Origin: Ctena decussata
Taxonomy: Eukaryota; Mollusca; Bivalvia; Lucinida; Lucinidae
Direction: 5' to 3'
Assembly (NCBI GenBank): GCA_963989385.1
Contig: OZ022502.1
Span: 50,523,454 to 50,587,453 of the forward strand
DNA length: 64,000 nucleotides
In this document: positions 11,615-22,698 of the stretch, piece after piece
How positions within the stretch are numbered: position 1 is the stretch's first letter
How the letters are laid out: every line of letters starts with the position of its first letter
The notes under the pieces: generated by a model
What the model saw: only the letters and a program-made list of their open reading frames with translations
The model's database searches: none
Told to the model about the DNA's origin: nothing
Position numbers and translations under genes: made by a program

Positions 11615-11790
11615 TTTACTGGTACTGGCTAGAATGGAGAAAGGACCAGCTTGTGCTTACTGTATGTAGGTGTGGGATGGGAATCCTATCTGCCTCTTCG
11701 TTTTCTTCTCTCTGGGAGAAGGCTCAGTATAGACTAAAATATTTACTCAAAGGGCTGCTAAACCAAATTCAATCTACAAACCAAGCAGTC
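11615..11790 (-). repeat. Interspersed repeat, 'CCTACTGCAAG...TAGGCC' family, decayed
   Basis: TTCTTCTCTCTGGGAGAAGG, CAGTATAGACTAAAATATTT and AAAGGGCTGCTAAACC match, on the minus strand, the family seen at 39187, 46785 and 57695. Confidence 0.5.
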
Positions 11791-12059
11791 CCTCCCTCAG
11801 TTAGGTTGACCACATGTCCACAAAATTTGTTTGCCTTTAAACAGTGACAATGACACAAACAGATCTTGTATCAAAGAGTCAGTCAGATACTTTGAGGGGG
11901 TCAAAACATTTGGGTTATTCAGTAAATTAGCCACAGAGGGAGAAGAGGGAACTTCATGACCCCTTAGTACTGCACAGGATGTAACCAACCTGCATGGCTC
12001 CGCAGATAAATAATAGCATTTTGCTTTCACCGTTTGGATTCTTCAAGAGCCAAAGTTTG

Positions 12060-12138
12060 TTCATGCAAACAGTGAAGACTCTGATCAGCCTGCATGGATA
12101 TACAGGCTGATCAGAGTCCTCACTGCTTGCACAAGCCA
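12060..12138. repeat. Short hairpin repeat
   Basis: CTGATCAGCCTGCATGGATA and its inverse form a hairpin (12079-12118) flanked by GCAAACAGTGAAG and CACTGCTTGC. It is related in word content to the CAGACTGCTCC family. Confidence 0.55.
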
Positions 12139-12605
12139 TACTGCCCCATTTTGCGACATGGTTCAAATATTATTTCAACTAACTATTCAGTGGTACAATC
12201 TGGGAGCAGTCCCTATCAATCAGTACTGAAGCAATAACAATTACTTGTAAGTGCTCTCCCTTTGTTACTCTTTCAATGGAGGAGTGTCTTTTAGATGACA
12301 ACCAATGATTAGATAGCAATTTGAGGCAAAGGTTAAGACATTTAAATCAAAAAGCAGATTCTGTGATAAAATTGTTATCTATTTCAAGATCGAACTATTG
12401 TAAACCGAAATCCATTTATACCCCCAAAATTGCCTGAAATGTATTTTTAATGTTAGCTGGGTAACAACTAATTGTATCTGTGGATAGTCCTATTCTATGG
12501 ATAGTACTATTCAACAGAACTTAATTATGTCAAACTGTTTTGACTTTTTGGCGGGATCAAGTTTAGGTTGAGGTGAGGGAGAATACATGAAAATATGTTA
12601 TTTAC

Positions 12606-12778
12606 CTGTGTCGCTCTGTGTAGGAATCATTAATTTCGTGCCAGGAAGCATTGAGATCTGCAAGGAGTCTGCGTATTCTTTGTCTCTCTTCATTGGTACA
12701 CTGGTCAAGCATGTCTTCTTTCTCTCTTTCCAATCTGTCAATGGCTGCTCTTGAATCTTCAAGTCTCCGCTGAACATC
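12606..12778 (-). CDS. DMD: Dystrophin exon, R16
   Basis: The exon encodes 57 codons plus 2 bases, with acceptor TTTTTTTAG and donor GTAAAT. It begins DVQRRLEDSRAAIDRLEREK and ends RRLLADLNASWHEINDSYTE then RH. This matches the human stretch NIKDSLQQSSGRIDIIHSKK to LSQLDFQWEKVNKMYKDRQG. It is the only exon here that ends off phase 0, so the next exon must enter in the complementary phase. I could not find that exon between 12605 and 1. In vertebrates R16-R17 binds nNOS; whether that holds here cannot be judged from R16 alone. Confidence 0.9.
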
Positions 12779-13034
12779 CTAAAAAAATTGTAACAGAAAA
12801 ATTTATTGACCCTACATATTCAGACACTTCAACCAATTCTGATAGATGGATGAATGAATGTGACTGATAGACAGATGGTTGTCTACAAATGTTTATTTAT
12901 GTGGCTAACATAAGTTTTTATATGCCAATGTAGCTTAATTTTTCGACACATTAATCAACTGGGCAATATTAAATATAGATTTTAGTATGTTATGGAATAA
13001 ATCCAATTCAAATACGTGTACCTTGATTTTGTCA

Positions 13035-13178
13035 AAAAAAAGCCACCCACACGTAGGGGTCTAGTCTCTGGTGCTTAAAGTGTTAAGCTTGGAAAGGATT
13101 CCACCTCCGGCAGCATTCGAACCCAGTTCACTAGCTTAGCAGGCCAGTGTTTTACCATCTGAGGTACTGGGGTTTCTT
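13035..13178 (-). mobile_element. tRNA-derived SINE, minus orientation
   Basis: Read on the minus strand, GGTAAAACACTGGCCTGCTA and the B-box-like GGGTTCGAATGCTGCC lie in the right order and spacing. It is the same family as 51879, 53354 and 58816. Confidence 0.6.
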
Positions 13179-13320
13179 TATCAGAGTAGCCCGTGCTCCC
13201 TTGCATTAAAGCTACAACTCTCTTTGGTTCCATTAAGATTCCTCCAAGTCCATAGAAGAAGAATGCCGAGGCACAGAAAATGAATGACCTGGCCCGAGTC
13301 TTCCTTTGTCATTTGCATAT

Positions 13321-13557
13321 GAGCCGCGACACGAGAAAACCAACAAAGAGGTTGTGCACCCAGTGCAGACTCAGATCAGCCTGGGAATCTGCCCAGTCTG
13401 ATCAGAGTCTTCACTGTCTGCATGGTGGAGCTTTTAACCCCAGCTACCCTTTGAGAACTTAATGAAGAGTCTGGTCAAACTGGGTGGATGCCCAGGCTGA
13501 TCTGAGTCTGTGTTGGGCGCACAGACACATTCTTGGTTTTCTTGTGTTGTGGCTCAT
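13321..13557. repeat. 236-bp foldback MITE, copy 2
   Basis: It has the GAGCCGCGACACGAGAAAAC start and the inverse GTGTTGTGGCTC end, with both arms intact around a CATGGTGGAGC loop. Flanking ATAT words on both sides suggest an AT target. Confidence 0.9.
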
Positions 13558-13736
13558 ATGTGCTCTGATGTGGTTCACAGAAAATATGAAAGACTTGATA
13601 TCAATACATACCAAATCAGTCTTCCAAAAGAAAGCATGTGGTTAAAGGATAAAAAAGCAAAAGATGTAATACGACCCTGCTATAACATATAGCAGTGCTA
13701 TAAGCACTGACACTAAAGCTGCTGATTACCATAATT

Positions 13737-13967
13737 GAGCCAGGACACAAGAAAACCAACAAAGTGGTTGTGCGCCCAGCCCAGACTCAGATCAACCTGG
13801 GCTTCTGCCCAGTCTCAGACTCTTCGCTAAGCGCTTAAAGGGTACCTAAAGGTCTAAGCTACCTCCATGCGGACAGCGAAGACTCTGATCAGAGTGGGCG
13901 GATGCCCAGGCTGATCTTAGTGTGGGCTGAGCGCACAACCACTTTGTTGGTTGTCGTGCCGCAGCTC
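13737..13967. repeat. 236-bp foldback MITE, copy 3
   Basis: It has GAGCCAGGACACAAGAAAAC and the inverse CGTGCCGCAGCTC ends. It lies 180 bp from copy 2. Left-arm divergence reduces pairing in the middle. Confidence 0.88.
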
Positions 13968-14071
13968 ATATTTCTTCTAATAAATGGCCAGTGGGGCATC
14001 ACTGTTCCTAAGTCTTACAAATGGCATTTTTAAAACAAATTCTGAGCAATACATGACAAATTTTAAATTTT

Positions 14072-14122
14072 GAATTGGAGGAGGGGGAGAGGAGGGGGAG
14101 GAGGAGGGGGAGGAGGATGGGC
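14072..14122. repeat. (GGA)n-rich low-complexity tract
   Basis: This is a purine tract of GGAGG/GGGGAGG units on the plus strand. Confidence 0.8.
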
Positions 14123-14677
14123 ATTTATTAGAAGAAATGCAGTATACTGAGCTTAGAGATGCAGAATACAGTCCTTAATTCTGCTACAGAACCCACTGCC
14201 TAACAGAACAGGAAAGCTCACCAGGTCCTGGTTTGCACTTGCAAACACTTTAATCAAAGCTTTAATATTTTAGTGGAATGCCGATACTTGAGATACTTAA
14301 AAGAACCCTGAATACCATGACCATATGGGAAATTCCGATTTCCCTACAGGTGCTGTCAACTGAACCGGTGCTGTCAACCGAGCTAGTCATTTACCATACA
14401 TGCAAAAGAGGCTGTCAACCAAAGAATCAACAGCAGTATCAGCTCAGTTGACAGCCTTTATCAATAGTATTCATTATTTACCATTCTTGGTAATACTAAT
14501 GACCAAATTTTTGGTCAACAGCCACTTTGTACAGTTCAGGCACAGTTGATAGCACAGGTAAACATATTGATATTACCCCCATGATGACACAGATTTAAAT
14601 TTCCACTTTCCAAACTTCTGATAGAACTAAAACTATCCTTTCACATGAGACTAGTATTTTACCCTCTCATAAATAAG
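14123..14677. other. Non-coding stretch with scattered GCTGTCAAC words
   Basis: GCTGTCAACTGAACC, GCTGTCAACCGAG and GCTGTCAACCAAAG at 14351-14425, plus inverted TTGACAGCC at 14450, suggest a decayed foldback. There is no exon. Confidence 0.4.
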
Positions 14678-15104
14678 GGCGCGTTTACACGAGCAAAGTT
14701 TCTATGTCACAGAAACTTTAACAAAGAAAGTATGACAAACATTTTGCGTTTACATGGAGCAAATTATTTGTTGAAGAAAATGTGCCATAGAATCTTTGTC
14801 ACATAAACTTTGGCAATGAAATATATGCTGCAGTGTTCACACGACCAAATATTATTAGTCGAAGTTACCTGCAGCGATGAAACAAAATCTTTGTCACATT
14901 TTCCATGCTTGTAGCAATGTTCTTTGTTACATAATTTTTAGCAAAGTTCTCCGTTTACACGGACAAATTTAATTTATCAAAGTAACTTAAACATATTTAT
15001 TTGTCAAAGAAACATTGTCATATTTTGGCATTTACACGAGCAATTTTTTCTGTGACAAACCTACTTTGTCATAGAAACTTTGGTCGTGTAAACACGCCCT
15101 AAAA
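14678..15104. mobile_element. MITE with TTTACACGA inverted ends
   Basis: AGGGCGCGTTTACACGAGCA at the left is inverted at the right as GGTCGTGTAAACACGCCCT. CAAAGTTTCTATG and its inverse lie just inside. The interior repeats TTTACACG and AAACTTTG words. A sequence of about 35 bp (ACTATCCTTT-ACATG-GACTA) occurs on both sides, outside the element. Confidence 0.75.
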
Positions 15105-15738
15105 CTATAACTATCCTTTTACATGGGACTAATTGTAATATTCACCGCCACCATACATTACATATCTAGAATAGTATAAAATTGTATACAAAATTTTTAA
15201 TATATATACTGGGATATTATATAAGACTCATTTTCTGTCAAAAACTGAAAGGAAAATGTGTGTCACTGATCCCAGGGGGCAAAAAAACGCTGGTACAATG
15301 TCTACTCAATATTGCTGCAATGTCATAAACATTGCAGCAACGTTAAGTCCACATTGTCCAACCACTCCATGCCCACACTGGGACAAACTGAGGAAAAAGT
15401 AGAAAGAAAGAACAGCAGTCAGAAAAGAGATAATAAATAACTACAGAGGAAAGTCAACATTTTTAAACACAGAAATACAACAAAATTGATATAAAAGACG
15501 ATGTCAACAGATGAATACATGTACATGCAGAAAAGTGAGGGAGACAAAACTTAACACATATGAAAGAGTCTAGTCAGACGAGTCAAAGAATTACATAGCA
15601 GAAACTTGTCAGGGACAAAACTGAATTGGAGAAACAGACCAGAAACAAATGCATACATAAAGTGTCACAAAGAGAAAATAGTCAGTGGAAATAGTCAAGA
15701 AATAAAAACAGAATAAAAGCATCGCAAATGACTGCATA
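15105..15738. other. AT-rich non-coding stretch
   Basis: No exon is seen. A small inverted pair (TTGCTGCAATGT with ACATTGCAGCAA) sits at 15311-15341. AAGTCAACA/AGAAA-rich words at 15400-15720 look like decayed low-complexity sequence. Confidence 0.4.
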
Positions 15739-16638
15739 ATACCCCGCCACTGCAAATCTTTCATAGCTTTTTTTTTCATGATTTCATACTTGTATATAGC
15801 TCCAGGACTGGGGCAGATAATTAACCTCCTTCTAAAAAATTTTTAACCATCCCTAGAAGCTATCATTGCTTTGATCATTTGTTACATGTTTCATAAAAAT
15901 TCCTATCAGTTCTGATTTTATGATTTTATACATGTATGTATGCCCGTGGCAGGGGCAGATAACCCTGCTGGACTAAATTCTGGTCGCAAAATAAAGCTAA
16001 TGTTACTTATATCATTCCTCTGAAATTTCATAAAGATATACCAAAAATCTGATTTTATATGGATTTTTAAATAATTTTATACATGTATATAGCCCTGTGC
16101 CAGGGGCAGGTAACCCCTGGGGACAAAATTTTGATCATGACAGAAAGCATATATTGCTTTGATAAGCTGCAACAAGTTTCAGGAAAATCACTTTCAACCC
16201 TGATTTTATACAGAATTTTTCATGATTTTATACATGTATATAGCCCCGGGGCAGGGGCAGATAACCCTGGTGGACAAAATTCTGCTAACAACAGAAAAGA
16301 TATATTATTTCAATCATTTCTGTGAAATTTCATAATGATATTTCAAAGTGTAAAGGAATAACAGACCAAAACCCGCTTTTGCGACACTGACAAGGGCAAT
16401 AACTCTGTCAAAAGATATTGAAATTTGCCCATTAACAATCCCAACTGAGATATTCCCAGGACCAAATCATATGCCAAGTTTGAAGAAAATCCGTTCATAA
16501 ATACTCAAGTTATTGAATGGAAACGAAGTGCTCACGGACGAACAGACGGACAGACAGACGTACGTACGACGGATGGACAGACACGCGGACAGCCAGTGGG
16601 AAAACATAATACCCGGCCACTAACATGTGGCGGGGTAT
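15739..16638 (+). mobile_element. Pearl-like element with four units of about 147 bp
   Basis: Its boundaries are ATACCCCGCCAC and the inverse GTGGCGGGGTAT. TACATGTATATAGCCC followed by CAGGGGCAGATAACC recurs four times at roughly 147-bp spacing (about 15790-16265). A GACGGACAGACAGACG tract and a terminal hairpin (ACCCGGCCACTAACATGTGG) follow. The layout matches 2508-3560, but the sequence is unrelated. Confidence 0.75.
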
Positions 16639-17044
16639 AAAAATGTCAGAAAAACAAACATTATAATATACATGAGTGAACCACAAACAAGTACAAGAAG
16701 AAATGAGCCAGGGACATGTAAAGGAATTCAGAGGAAAAGATGAGACACCACAGACAAACAACAAATTAAGCCATGTTATAGAAGAAGGGCAATTTACAGC
16801 ATGTGTAAAACAAGAATTCTAAGGATGCCGAAGTCTTGCCTGTTTGTGTGTTGTCACAAAACAGAGTTAAAACCAGAAAATGATGATATTTTACGCCGCA
16901 GACACAGATAGAAAAGTAATAACTATGTCTTGCCTCTGTTAGTCACAGGCAAGACCACAGTAAAAACTAAGACCCAGCTTGCGAGTATGCATAATAAGTC
17001 TTCATTCTGAACCTAACAGATTCCCAGGACCTAGATCACTCTAC
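16639..17044. other. Non-coding stretch
   Basis: There is no exon and no defined element, apart from a short inverted pair AAGTCTTGCCTG / CAGGCAAGACC at about 16831-16953. Confidence 0.35.
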
Positions 17045-17247
17045 AGAGCTCCAGATAAGAAGGGGTGACAGGGATAACTCTGAGATAATTTTTCCTTATC
17101 TCTCAACGAAAACATACGTTGTGACCCTCATTAGAACCGTCTCACTGAGACGGTTCTAATGAGGGGTCACAACGTATGTTTTTAAGCAAAAATATGGAAA
17201 ATTATCCTAAATCATCCTTATAACCCCTTATCTGCAGCACTGAGATT
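17045..17247. repeat. Palindromic MITE, 'GTGACCCCTCAT' family, copy 2
   Basis: GAGCTCCAGATAAGAAGGGG at the left and CCCCTTATCTGCAGCAC at the right flank the central hairpin ACCGTCTCACTGAGACGGT. Confidence 0.85.
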
Positions 17248-17426
17248 CAGACGGAACAAACCAGCAGGTTGATCTGTGTTTTCACTGTAGGTACCTTTTC
17301 TCAAGACACCTCTCAGAATGCATTGCAGGAAAGACAGAAGCAACTAATGAAATTCCTAAAGAATAATGTCAATAATTTGTTTGGCAAAGCTCTCAACTTT
17401 TCTAACATACCATGTTAACAACATAG

Positions 17427-17664
17427 GAGCCGCGACACGAGAAAACCAACAATGTGGTTGTGCGCCCAGCGCAGACTCAGATCAGCCTGGGCATCCGCCC
17501 AGTCTGATCAGAGTCTTCGCTGTCCGCAAGAAGGTAGCTTAGACCCTGAGCTATCGTTTCGGCACTTAACGAAGAGTCTGATCAAACTGGGCAGATGCCC
17601 AGGCTGATCTGAGTCTGCGCTGGGCGCACAACCACATTGTTGGTTTTGTCGTGTTGCGGCTCAT
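17427..17664. repeat. 236-bp foldback MITE, copy 4
   Basis: This is one of the least diverged copies. It runs from GAGCCGCGACACGAGAAAAC to GTCGTGTTGCGGCTC with arms matching over about 95 bp. Confidence 0.92.
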
Positions 17665-17957
17665 ATAATGTTCAAGTTTTTTATCACAGCAAAACATTTT
17701 TCTCTCTCAGCTTTGCACTCATATTTTGCAAATAAGTTAATGCAAAATTTCTTTCCAACACACAAACACAAATAAGCACTTCAAACATTACTATTATTCT
17801 AAGAAAAACTCAAAAGAAATCAGAAATTTGGTAACTTATTTGATCATAAAACTGAACCATCAAGCAGGAGACATTTTTCTTGCATACTGAAATTTTCACT
17901 GATGCTGAAAAATGTTATTTTGCACCTGCAGCTTTATCTGGTCCTTGAACAATGTGC

Positions 17958-18190
17958 GGGGCCACATGACAAAACCAACAAAGTGGTATGTGTGCCCAGC
18001 AAACACTCCAATCAGCCTGCGTATCTGCCAATCTGATAAGAGTTCAATGAGAGCTTTAGGGGTAGCTAAGCATCTAAGCTAGCTCCAAGCAGACAGCAAA
18101 GACTCTGATCAGACTGGGCGGGTGCCCAGGCTGATGTGAGTCTTCTCTGGGTGCATATGCCACTTTGTTGGTTTTGTCGTGGCACGGCTC
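17958..18190. repeat. 236-bp foldback MITE, copy 5, diverged
   Basis: GGGCCACATGACAAAACCAA to GTCGTGGCACGGCTC. The left arm carries several changes (AAACACTCCAATCAGCCTGC), so the hairpin is imperfect. Confidence 0.85.
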
Positions 18191-18671
18191 AATTGTATTG
18201 TTGCATGCTTAAAAGGCCAAATGGTAACTACCCTCATGACGTATTTTCAGCCAAGAAATGTTCTTCAAATCTTCTCTTATCTTTATCTATTATGAAAATT
18301 GGAAATTCAGAACTTCGCAAATACTTCCATTTACACTTTTTTGCAAAAAAATCAGTTACAAAAGTTTCCCAATAAACATTATTTATCATTACTTTTTCAT
18401 GTCCGGATATCAGTCACCGGGTCCAATTGTTCAAAGCATCACAAGGTTCACAAAGTCCTTAGTGAAGGTTTCATAATACACAATCATGTGTGCTAATATT
18501 GCCAAAAAAAATGTGGAGCTGTTACACTTCAAAAGCTTCTCAAAAAGCTCTTCATATTTTTAGGCATAAACCCAGTGTTTTTGCTTACAATGCATTTGAA
18601 ATTATAACATATTCCCTAATGACGTTACTTTTGACGAATCAGGCCCTGGTTTTCATTTCATCTCATCAGTC

Positions 18672-18757
18672 ATATACTTAAGGACAAAAGTTCTGCACGA
18701 ATGTTTAATAAACATCCGTGCAGAACTTTTGTCCTTAAGTATACTTATGGACTGACT
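18672..18757. repeat. Isolated near-perfect palindrome
   Basis: CTTAAGGACAAAAGTTCTGC, then ACGAATGTTTAATAAACATCCGT, then the inverse GCAGAACTTTTGTCCTTAAG. The family is not repeated elsewhere in the window. Confidence 0.75.
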
Positions 18758-18921
18758 GTGTTATTGTAATAACATATATTTTCTGTTAGGAAAAGTATAA
18801 TATTTCTTTTTATTTGTAGTTAACACCAAAATGAAAATCATACAAACCCTGTGGAACTTGATTCCCTGGAAGAAGGAATTTTCAAGATGCATATACATTT
18901 TTCTGAGCAAAACTAACAAAT

Positions 18922-19159
18922 GAGCCACGACACTAGAAAACCAACAAAATGGCAATTGTGTGCCCAGTGAAAATTCAGATCACTTTGGGCATCCCGCCAG
19001 TCTGATCAGAGTCTCTACTGTCAGCATGGAGGTAGCTAAGAACCTTAGGTACCTTTTAAGCACAACCAAAGACTCTGATCAGACTGGGCAGATGCCCAAG
19101 GTGATCTGAATCTTCATTGGGCCCACATGCCACTTTGTTGGTTTCTCATGTCATGGCTC
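18922..19159. repeat. 236-bp foldback MITE, copy 6
   Basis: GAGCCACGACACTAGAAAAC to CATGTCATGGCTC. It lies 488 bp downstream (transcript sense) of the R15/R16 exon; copy 7 lies 1.8 kb upstream of the same exon. Confidence 0.88.
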
Positions 19160-19646
19160 AAATATTATTATATAATACTGCAGTTTCACTTAGGACTAGA
19201 TTTACAACTTTACATGACAGTTCTTTGAAGTTTTTATCTCATGTAATTTTTTTTGTTGTTGTTGTTGCTGTTTTCAAAATAAATACCATATTTGATATAC
19301 TAAGTGCACATGCAGCAATAATCACCAAGCTTCAGAATACTTCTTTCAGGCTTTCATTCTCAGGTATAGGGTCTTGTCCTTTGTTGCCAAGATCCAGCAT
19401 GCAATCCTCAGACAGCTTCAACATGTTCAAGTGCACTATCCATTAATTTAGTTGAAAATCAGGAGTAATGAAATTACTTCAGTCAAAATTTGTCCATACA
19501 GTTATGCTGATGCCCTTATGTGTGAGGCAGTTTTTAAAGGGGCAAAAACAGATTTTCATTGTGAAAAAATGTGTGTGCGTGTGTGTTTTAAATTACAATT
19601 AAATAAAATATGGAGCAAGAACTAAGGACTGAAGATGATGTCTTAC

Positions 19647-20042
19647 CTTTAAAATATCCTCCTGTTTACTGAACTCATCAAACTCCTTTCCACCCAACTC
19701 TGGACCCGTTATCTGTCTGTTTATATCCGCAACTTGGTCTGACAGTCGTCGGATATCCACGATCATCTGGGATGATGATTTTGGGGAACCAGCCCTTGTT
19801 GTGCTTGACTGAACAACAGTATAGGTTGTTCTGGTGAACTGGTTCTCGTTTCCCCTCCCATCCAGTGTAATTGCAGGGTACTGTATAGCGGAGACTTGAG
19901 AATTGATGTCGTTCCAACGTTGTCGAAGTCGGTTAACTTCTGGTTCTACAATGGCACCAGCTCCCTTGTCGGAAAGCGAATGGCCTTGATGTCTGAGAGA
20001 GTCAACATCTCTTTGTCGTCTTTTCAGTTCTTCTTCGAAAGC
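19647..20042 (-). CDS. DMD: Dystrophin exon, R15, inter-repeat linker and start of R16
   Basis: This is the largest exon here, 132 residues, phase 0-0, with acceptor TTTCCAG and donor GTAAGA. It opens AFEEELKRRQRDVDSLRHQG, followed by LSDKGAGAIVEPEVNRLRQR (human LSEDGAAMAVEPTQIQLSKR). Residues about 56-94 are a Ser/Thr/Gly-rich linker (TTYTVVQSSTTRAG) in the place of the human R15-R16 linker. Then LSDQVADINRQI and PELGGKEFDEFSKQEDILK match human PDLCAKDFEDLFKQEESLK. It would be the first rod exon of the candidate membrane-anchored isoform from 27142. Confidence 0.95.
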
Positions 20043-20082
20043 CTGGAAATACAGCAAAAAATAGACATTAACAAGAATTACC

Positions 20083-20178
20083 CTAATGTGCTTAAGTATT
20101 GGGACACCTAAAATAATAAATTTTCCATTTGTCCCAAATGGAAAATTTATTGTTTTCAGGTGTCCCAATATATACGCA
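20083..20178. repeat. 95-bp palindromic MITE, 'TTGGGACACCTAAAATAATA' family
   Basis: This is a near-perfect palindrome centred on TTTGTCCCAAA with TATTGGGACACC ends. It begins about 41 bp upstream of the acceptor of the R15/R16 exon, so a hairpin sits next to the likely branch-point region. Other copies are at 53997, 61255 and 61356. Confidence 0.85.
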
Positions 20179-20231
20179 AATTATGGTACATGGAATCTGT
20201 CAGTACACTGATGTATCGCTGAACAGAAGTC

Positions 20232-20461
20232 TTAAGGTGAACTGGCACACCTCACTTTTGTTTTCTTTTTTCCACCATTTTTACAAACAGGAACCAGTTC
20301 TGTGACTTTCTGTTTGTTTCCCAAGAACCCTTCTAAAAGGGAGTCTACTCTTAAAGGAAAGAATTTGCTCCTTTAGGAGCAAATTCTTTTCTTCAAGATT
20401 TGATCCCCATTATACAAGGGAGGCAAAATTAAAATGATACAGTTGTACCCATCCACCTTAA
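20232..20461. repeat. MITE, GGAGCAAATTC family
   Basis: This is a full copy with CTTAAGGTGAACTGG and CATCCACCTTAA ends and central GAATTTGCTCC-TTTA-GGAGCAAATTC. Confidence 0.88.
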
Positions 20462-21322
20462 CTCAAATAGAAAAGTAATATAACCTGATGTAGTATGCTG
20501 CATTTTACAATTTACACACTTTTTCATATAAAACAGCAAAAATAATTGAAAGCAACAATAAGAATGCCAGAATCCTTCAATCAAAATTTTTTATAGGCCC
20601 TTTACCAAACAGACATCCCCTTCATGTCCTCTTTCACGCCTGTCGCTACCCACACCAGAAAACTGTTCCTGTGCCCCTGCGCAAAGCTGATTGCACTTTT
20701 AAAGTACATGTACCTGTAATCTACCTCACAATAATGGCTGAAGTGTCACTCTTAGACAATAAACATGGATATAATGATGACATCAAGGTAACATCTAAGA
20801 GCCAACTAATGAGCAATTTTCTCAGTTACTTTTGTTCCACCTTAATTTTTCCTACCATTTCTATGGTAACCACTTGACTAGAAAATAATATTACGCAGGT
20901 GGAAACAATTTTCAGAATATTTTTCCCTTTGATACAGACACATTTACTTCAGAGGGTTTGTACAACACATAAAATGTATGACTGTGTCACTTCCATATGT
21001 TGCTACAACTGACAACAGATGGCTATCTGATGACTTACAATGATTTTCTGTAGAGGGGTGGGGAAAGGTAGAGTTCAGAAGACAGAAGCCTGGCTTCCAG
21101 CTAAATGGTTGTATGTATATCAGATATCAGCATTTGCAAGAGACCTGTTTCATTCTGATGTCCAACCATTTACGTTAATGTAAAAAAATATGTTTCGGGG
21201 AAAGACCCATCACTAAGTGATGTTTAAAGTATTCCTGGCAGAGTTATTTCCTTCCTTTGACCATAAGGACTACCTGGAGCCAGTCAAAGATGACGGCAAC
21301 CAGCATCATGACCCACAAAGTT
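20462..21322. other. Non-coding intron stretch
   Basis: No exon, RNA gene or clear repeat was recognised. Confidence 0.4.
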
Positions 21323-21522
21323 CCATACAGATACACTATTATCTGACTGTGTATTGTAAATAATAGAATTCTCCATACAGATACACTATTATCTGACTGT
21401 GTATTGTAAATAATAGAATTCTCCATACAGATACACTATTATCTGACTGTGTATTGTAAATAATAGAATTCTCCATACAGATACACTATTATCTGACTGT
21501 TTATTGCAAATAATAGAATTCT
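21323..21522. repeat. 50-bp tandem repeat, four copies
   Basis: CCATACAGATACACTATTAT recurs at 21323, 21373, 21423 and 21473. The units are identical except in the last copy (GTTTATTGCAAA), which points to recent expansion. Confidence 0.95.
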
Positions 21523-21834
21523 CACTCAAAAGGGCATGGTACTGAGTCTGACTTTAGAGAAGCAAACTGCAGGGCTTTTAGCTGCCTTTCCAGTTTGTTC
21601 CACTCTGAATACCAATTAGAATGTTTGTTGATTTTGAAAAATTAAATAACCATTTTTTCTCATATACACCAAACTGCTGCATGTAACCTTCAAGCAGTGA
21701 ATAATGCCTTTAATCATTGCACAAGCATCCGAACTCATGACATTTAATGCACAAAAACACATTAATAACATAAATTATTGCAGAATTCTGATTCTGTCAA
21801 GATACCATAATCATTATCAATTATCATTACATAT

Positions 21835-22072
21835 GAGCCGCGACACGAGAAAAGCAACAATGTGGTTCTGCGCCCTGTCCAGACTCAGATCAGCATGGGC
21901 ATCCGCCCAGTCTGGTCAGTCTCTTCGCTAAGTGCTTAAAGGGTAGCTGAGGGACTGAGCTACCTCCATGCGGACAGCGAAGACTCTGATCAGACTGGGC
22001 GGATGCCCAGGCTGATCTGAGTCTGCGCTGGTCGCACAACCACATTGTTGGTTTTCTCGTGTCGTGGCTCAT
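21835..22072. repeat. 236-bp foldback MITE, copy 7
   Basis: GAGCCGCGACACGAGAAAAG to CTCGTGTCGTGGCTC, with ATAT flanks on both sides and good arm pairing. Confidence 0.9.
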
Positions 22073-22164
22073 ATCTTTTCTCAGTTTTGGTGCCACAATC
22101 TCCCCCACAAACAGCTACTGCCTTTATCACTTAAGTGCCAAAAATGAAAGTAGTTTGATTTGCT

Positions 22165-22325
22165 AACAGCACAGATCCAGATAAGGTGGCTTCTAATGAG
22201 CTGCCTCATCTGGATTTATATTTCGTTGCCCTCCAGTCTTCAATATTTTCAATATGGTGCGTTTTTGAAATTTTGCAGACATAAATTTTGTCCTCTGCTT
22301 TTTTTTGGCACTTTAAGCGTTATCA
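22165..22325. repeat. Hairpin repeat, GATCCAGATGAGG family
   Basis: CAGATCCAGATAAGGTGGCT and its inverse, then the conserved tail CAGACATAAATTTTGTCCTC to TGGCACTTTAA. Confidence 0.7.
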
Positions 22326-22424
22326 CCCTGAATATTCTGACACCTGAAGGCACTAAAATAAAGGACTCATCCTTTTTCAGACTTAACCCCATATCCTTTT
22401 CCTAAGGAATTTCTACATAAAACT

Positions 22425-22500
22425 GTTGGCAAATAGTGCCGATCCTAATCAGACTGCCCCTAAGGATCTGCACTGTTTGCTCAGATACTGTCCCAATACC
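22425..22500. repeat. Core of the CAGACTGCTCC MITE family, half copy
   Basis: GCAAATAGTGCCGATCCTAATCAGACTGCCCC and CTGCACTGTTTGC remain. Most of the inverted right arm is deleted. Confidence 0.5.
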
Positions 22501-22698
22501 TTCGGCATCAAGAAAATCACTTATCCTGTAGAAAACAAGCTTGTCTATCAGATAAGTCAATCTCCTAACAGAATAGTTATGACTTGATCAGATAAATTCT
22601 CAGCAATTTATCTAATGTCTATTTGCAACTAATCTATAACCATTTGGCATAATAATGCTAATGTCCTCAAAAATATTTCATATGATTTATGTTGTTTT

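Noticed and set aside
1..12605. Further dystrophin exons (R17 onward) on the minus strand
   Set aside because: I looked for the expected Trp-containing helix following R16 and for phase-compatible splice sites and found none that I could support. They may lie beyond the left edge.
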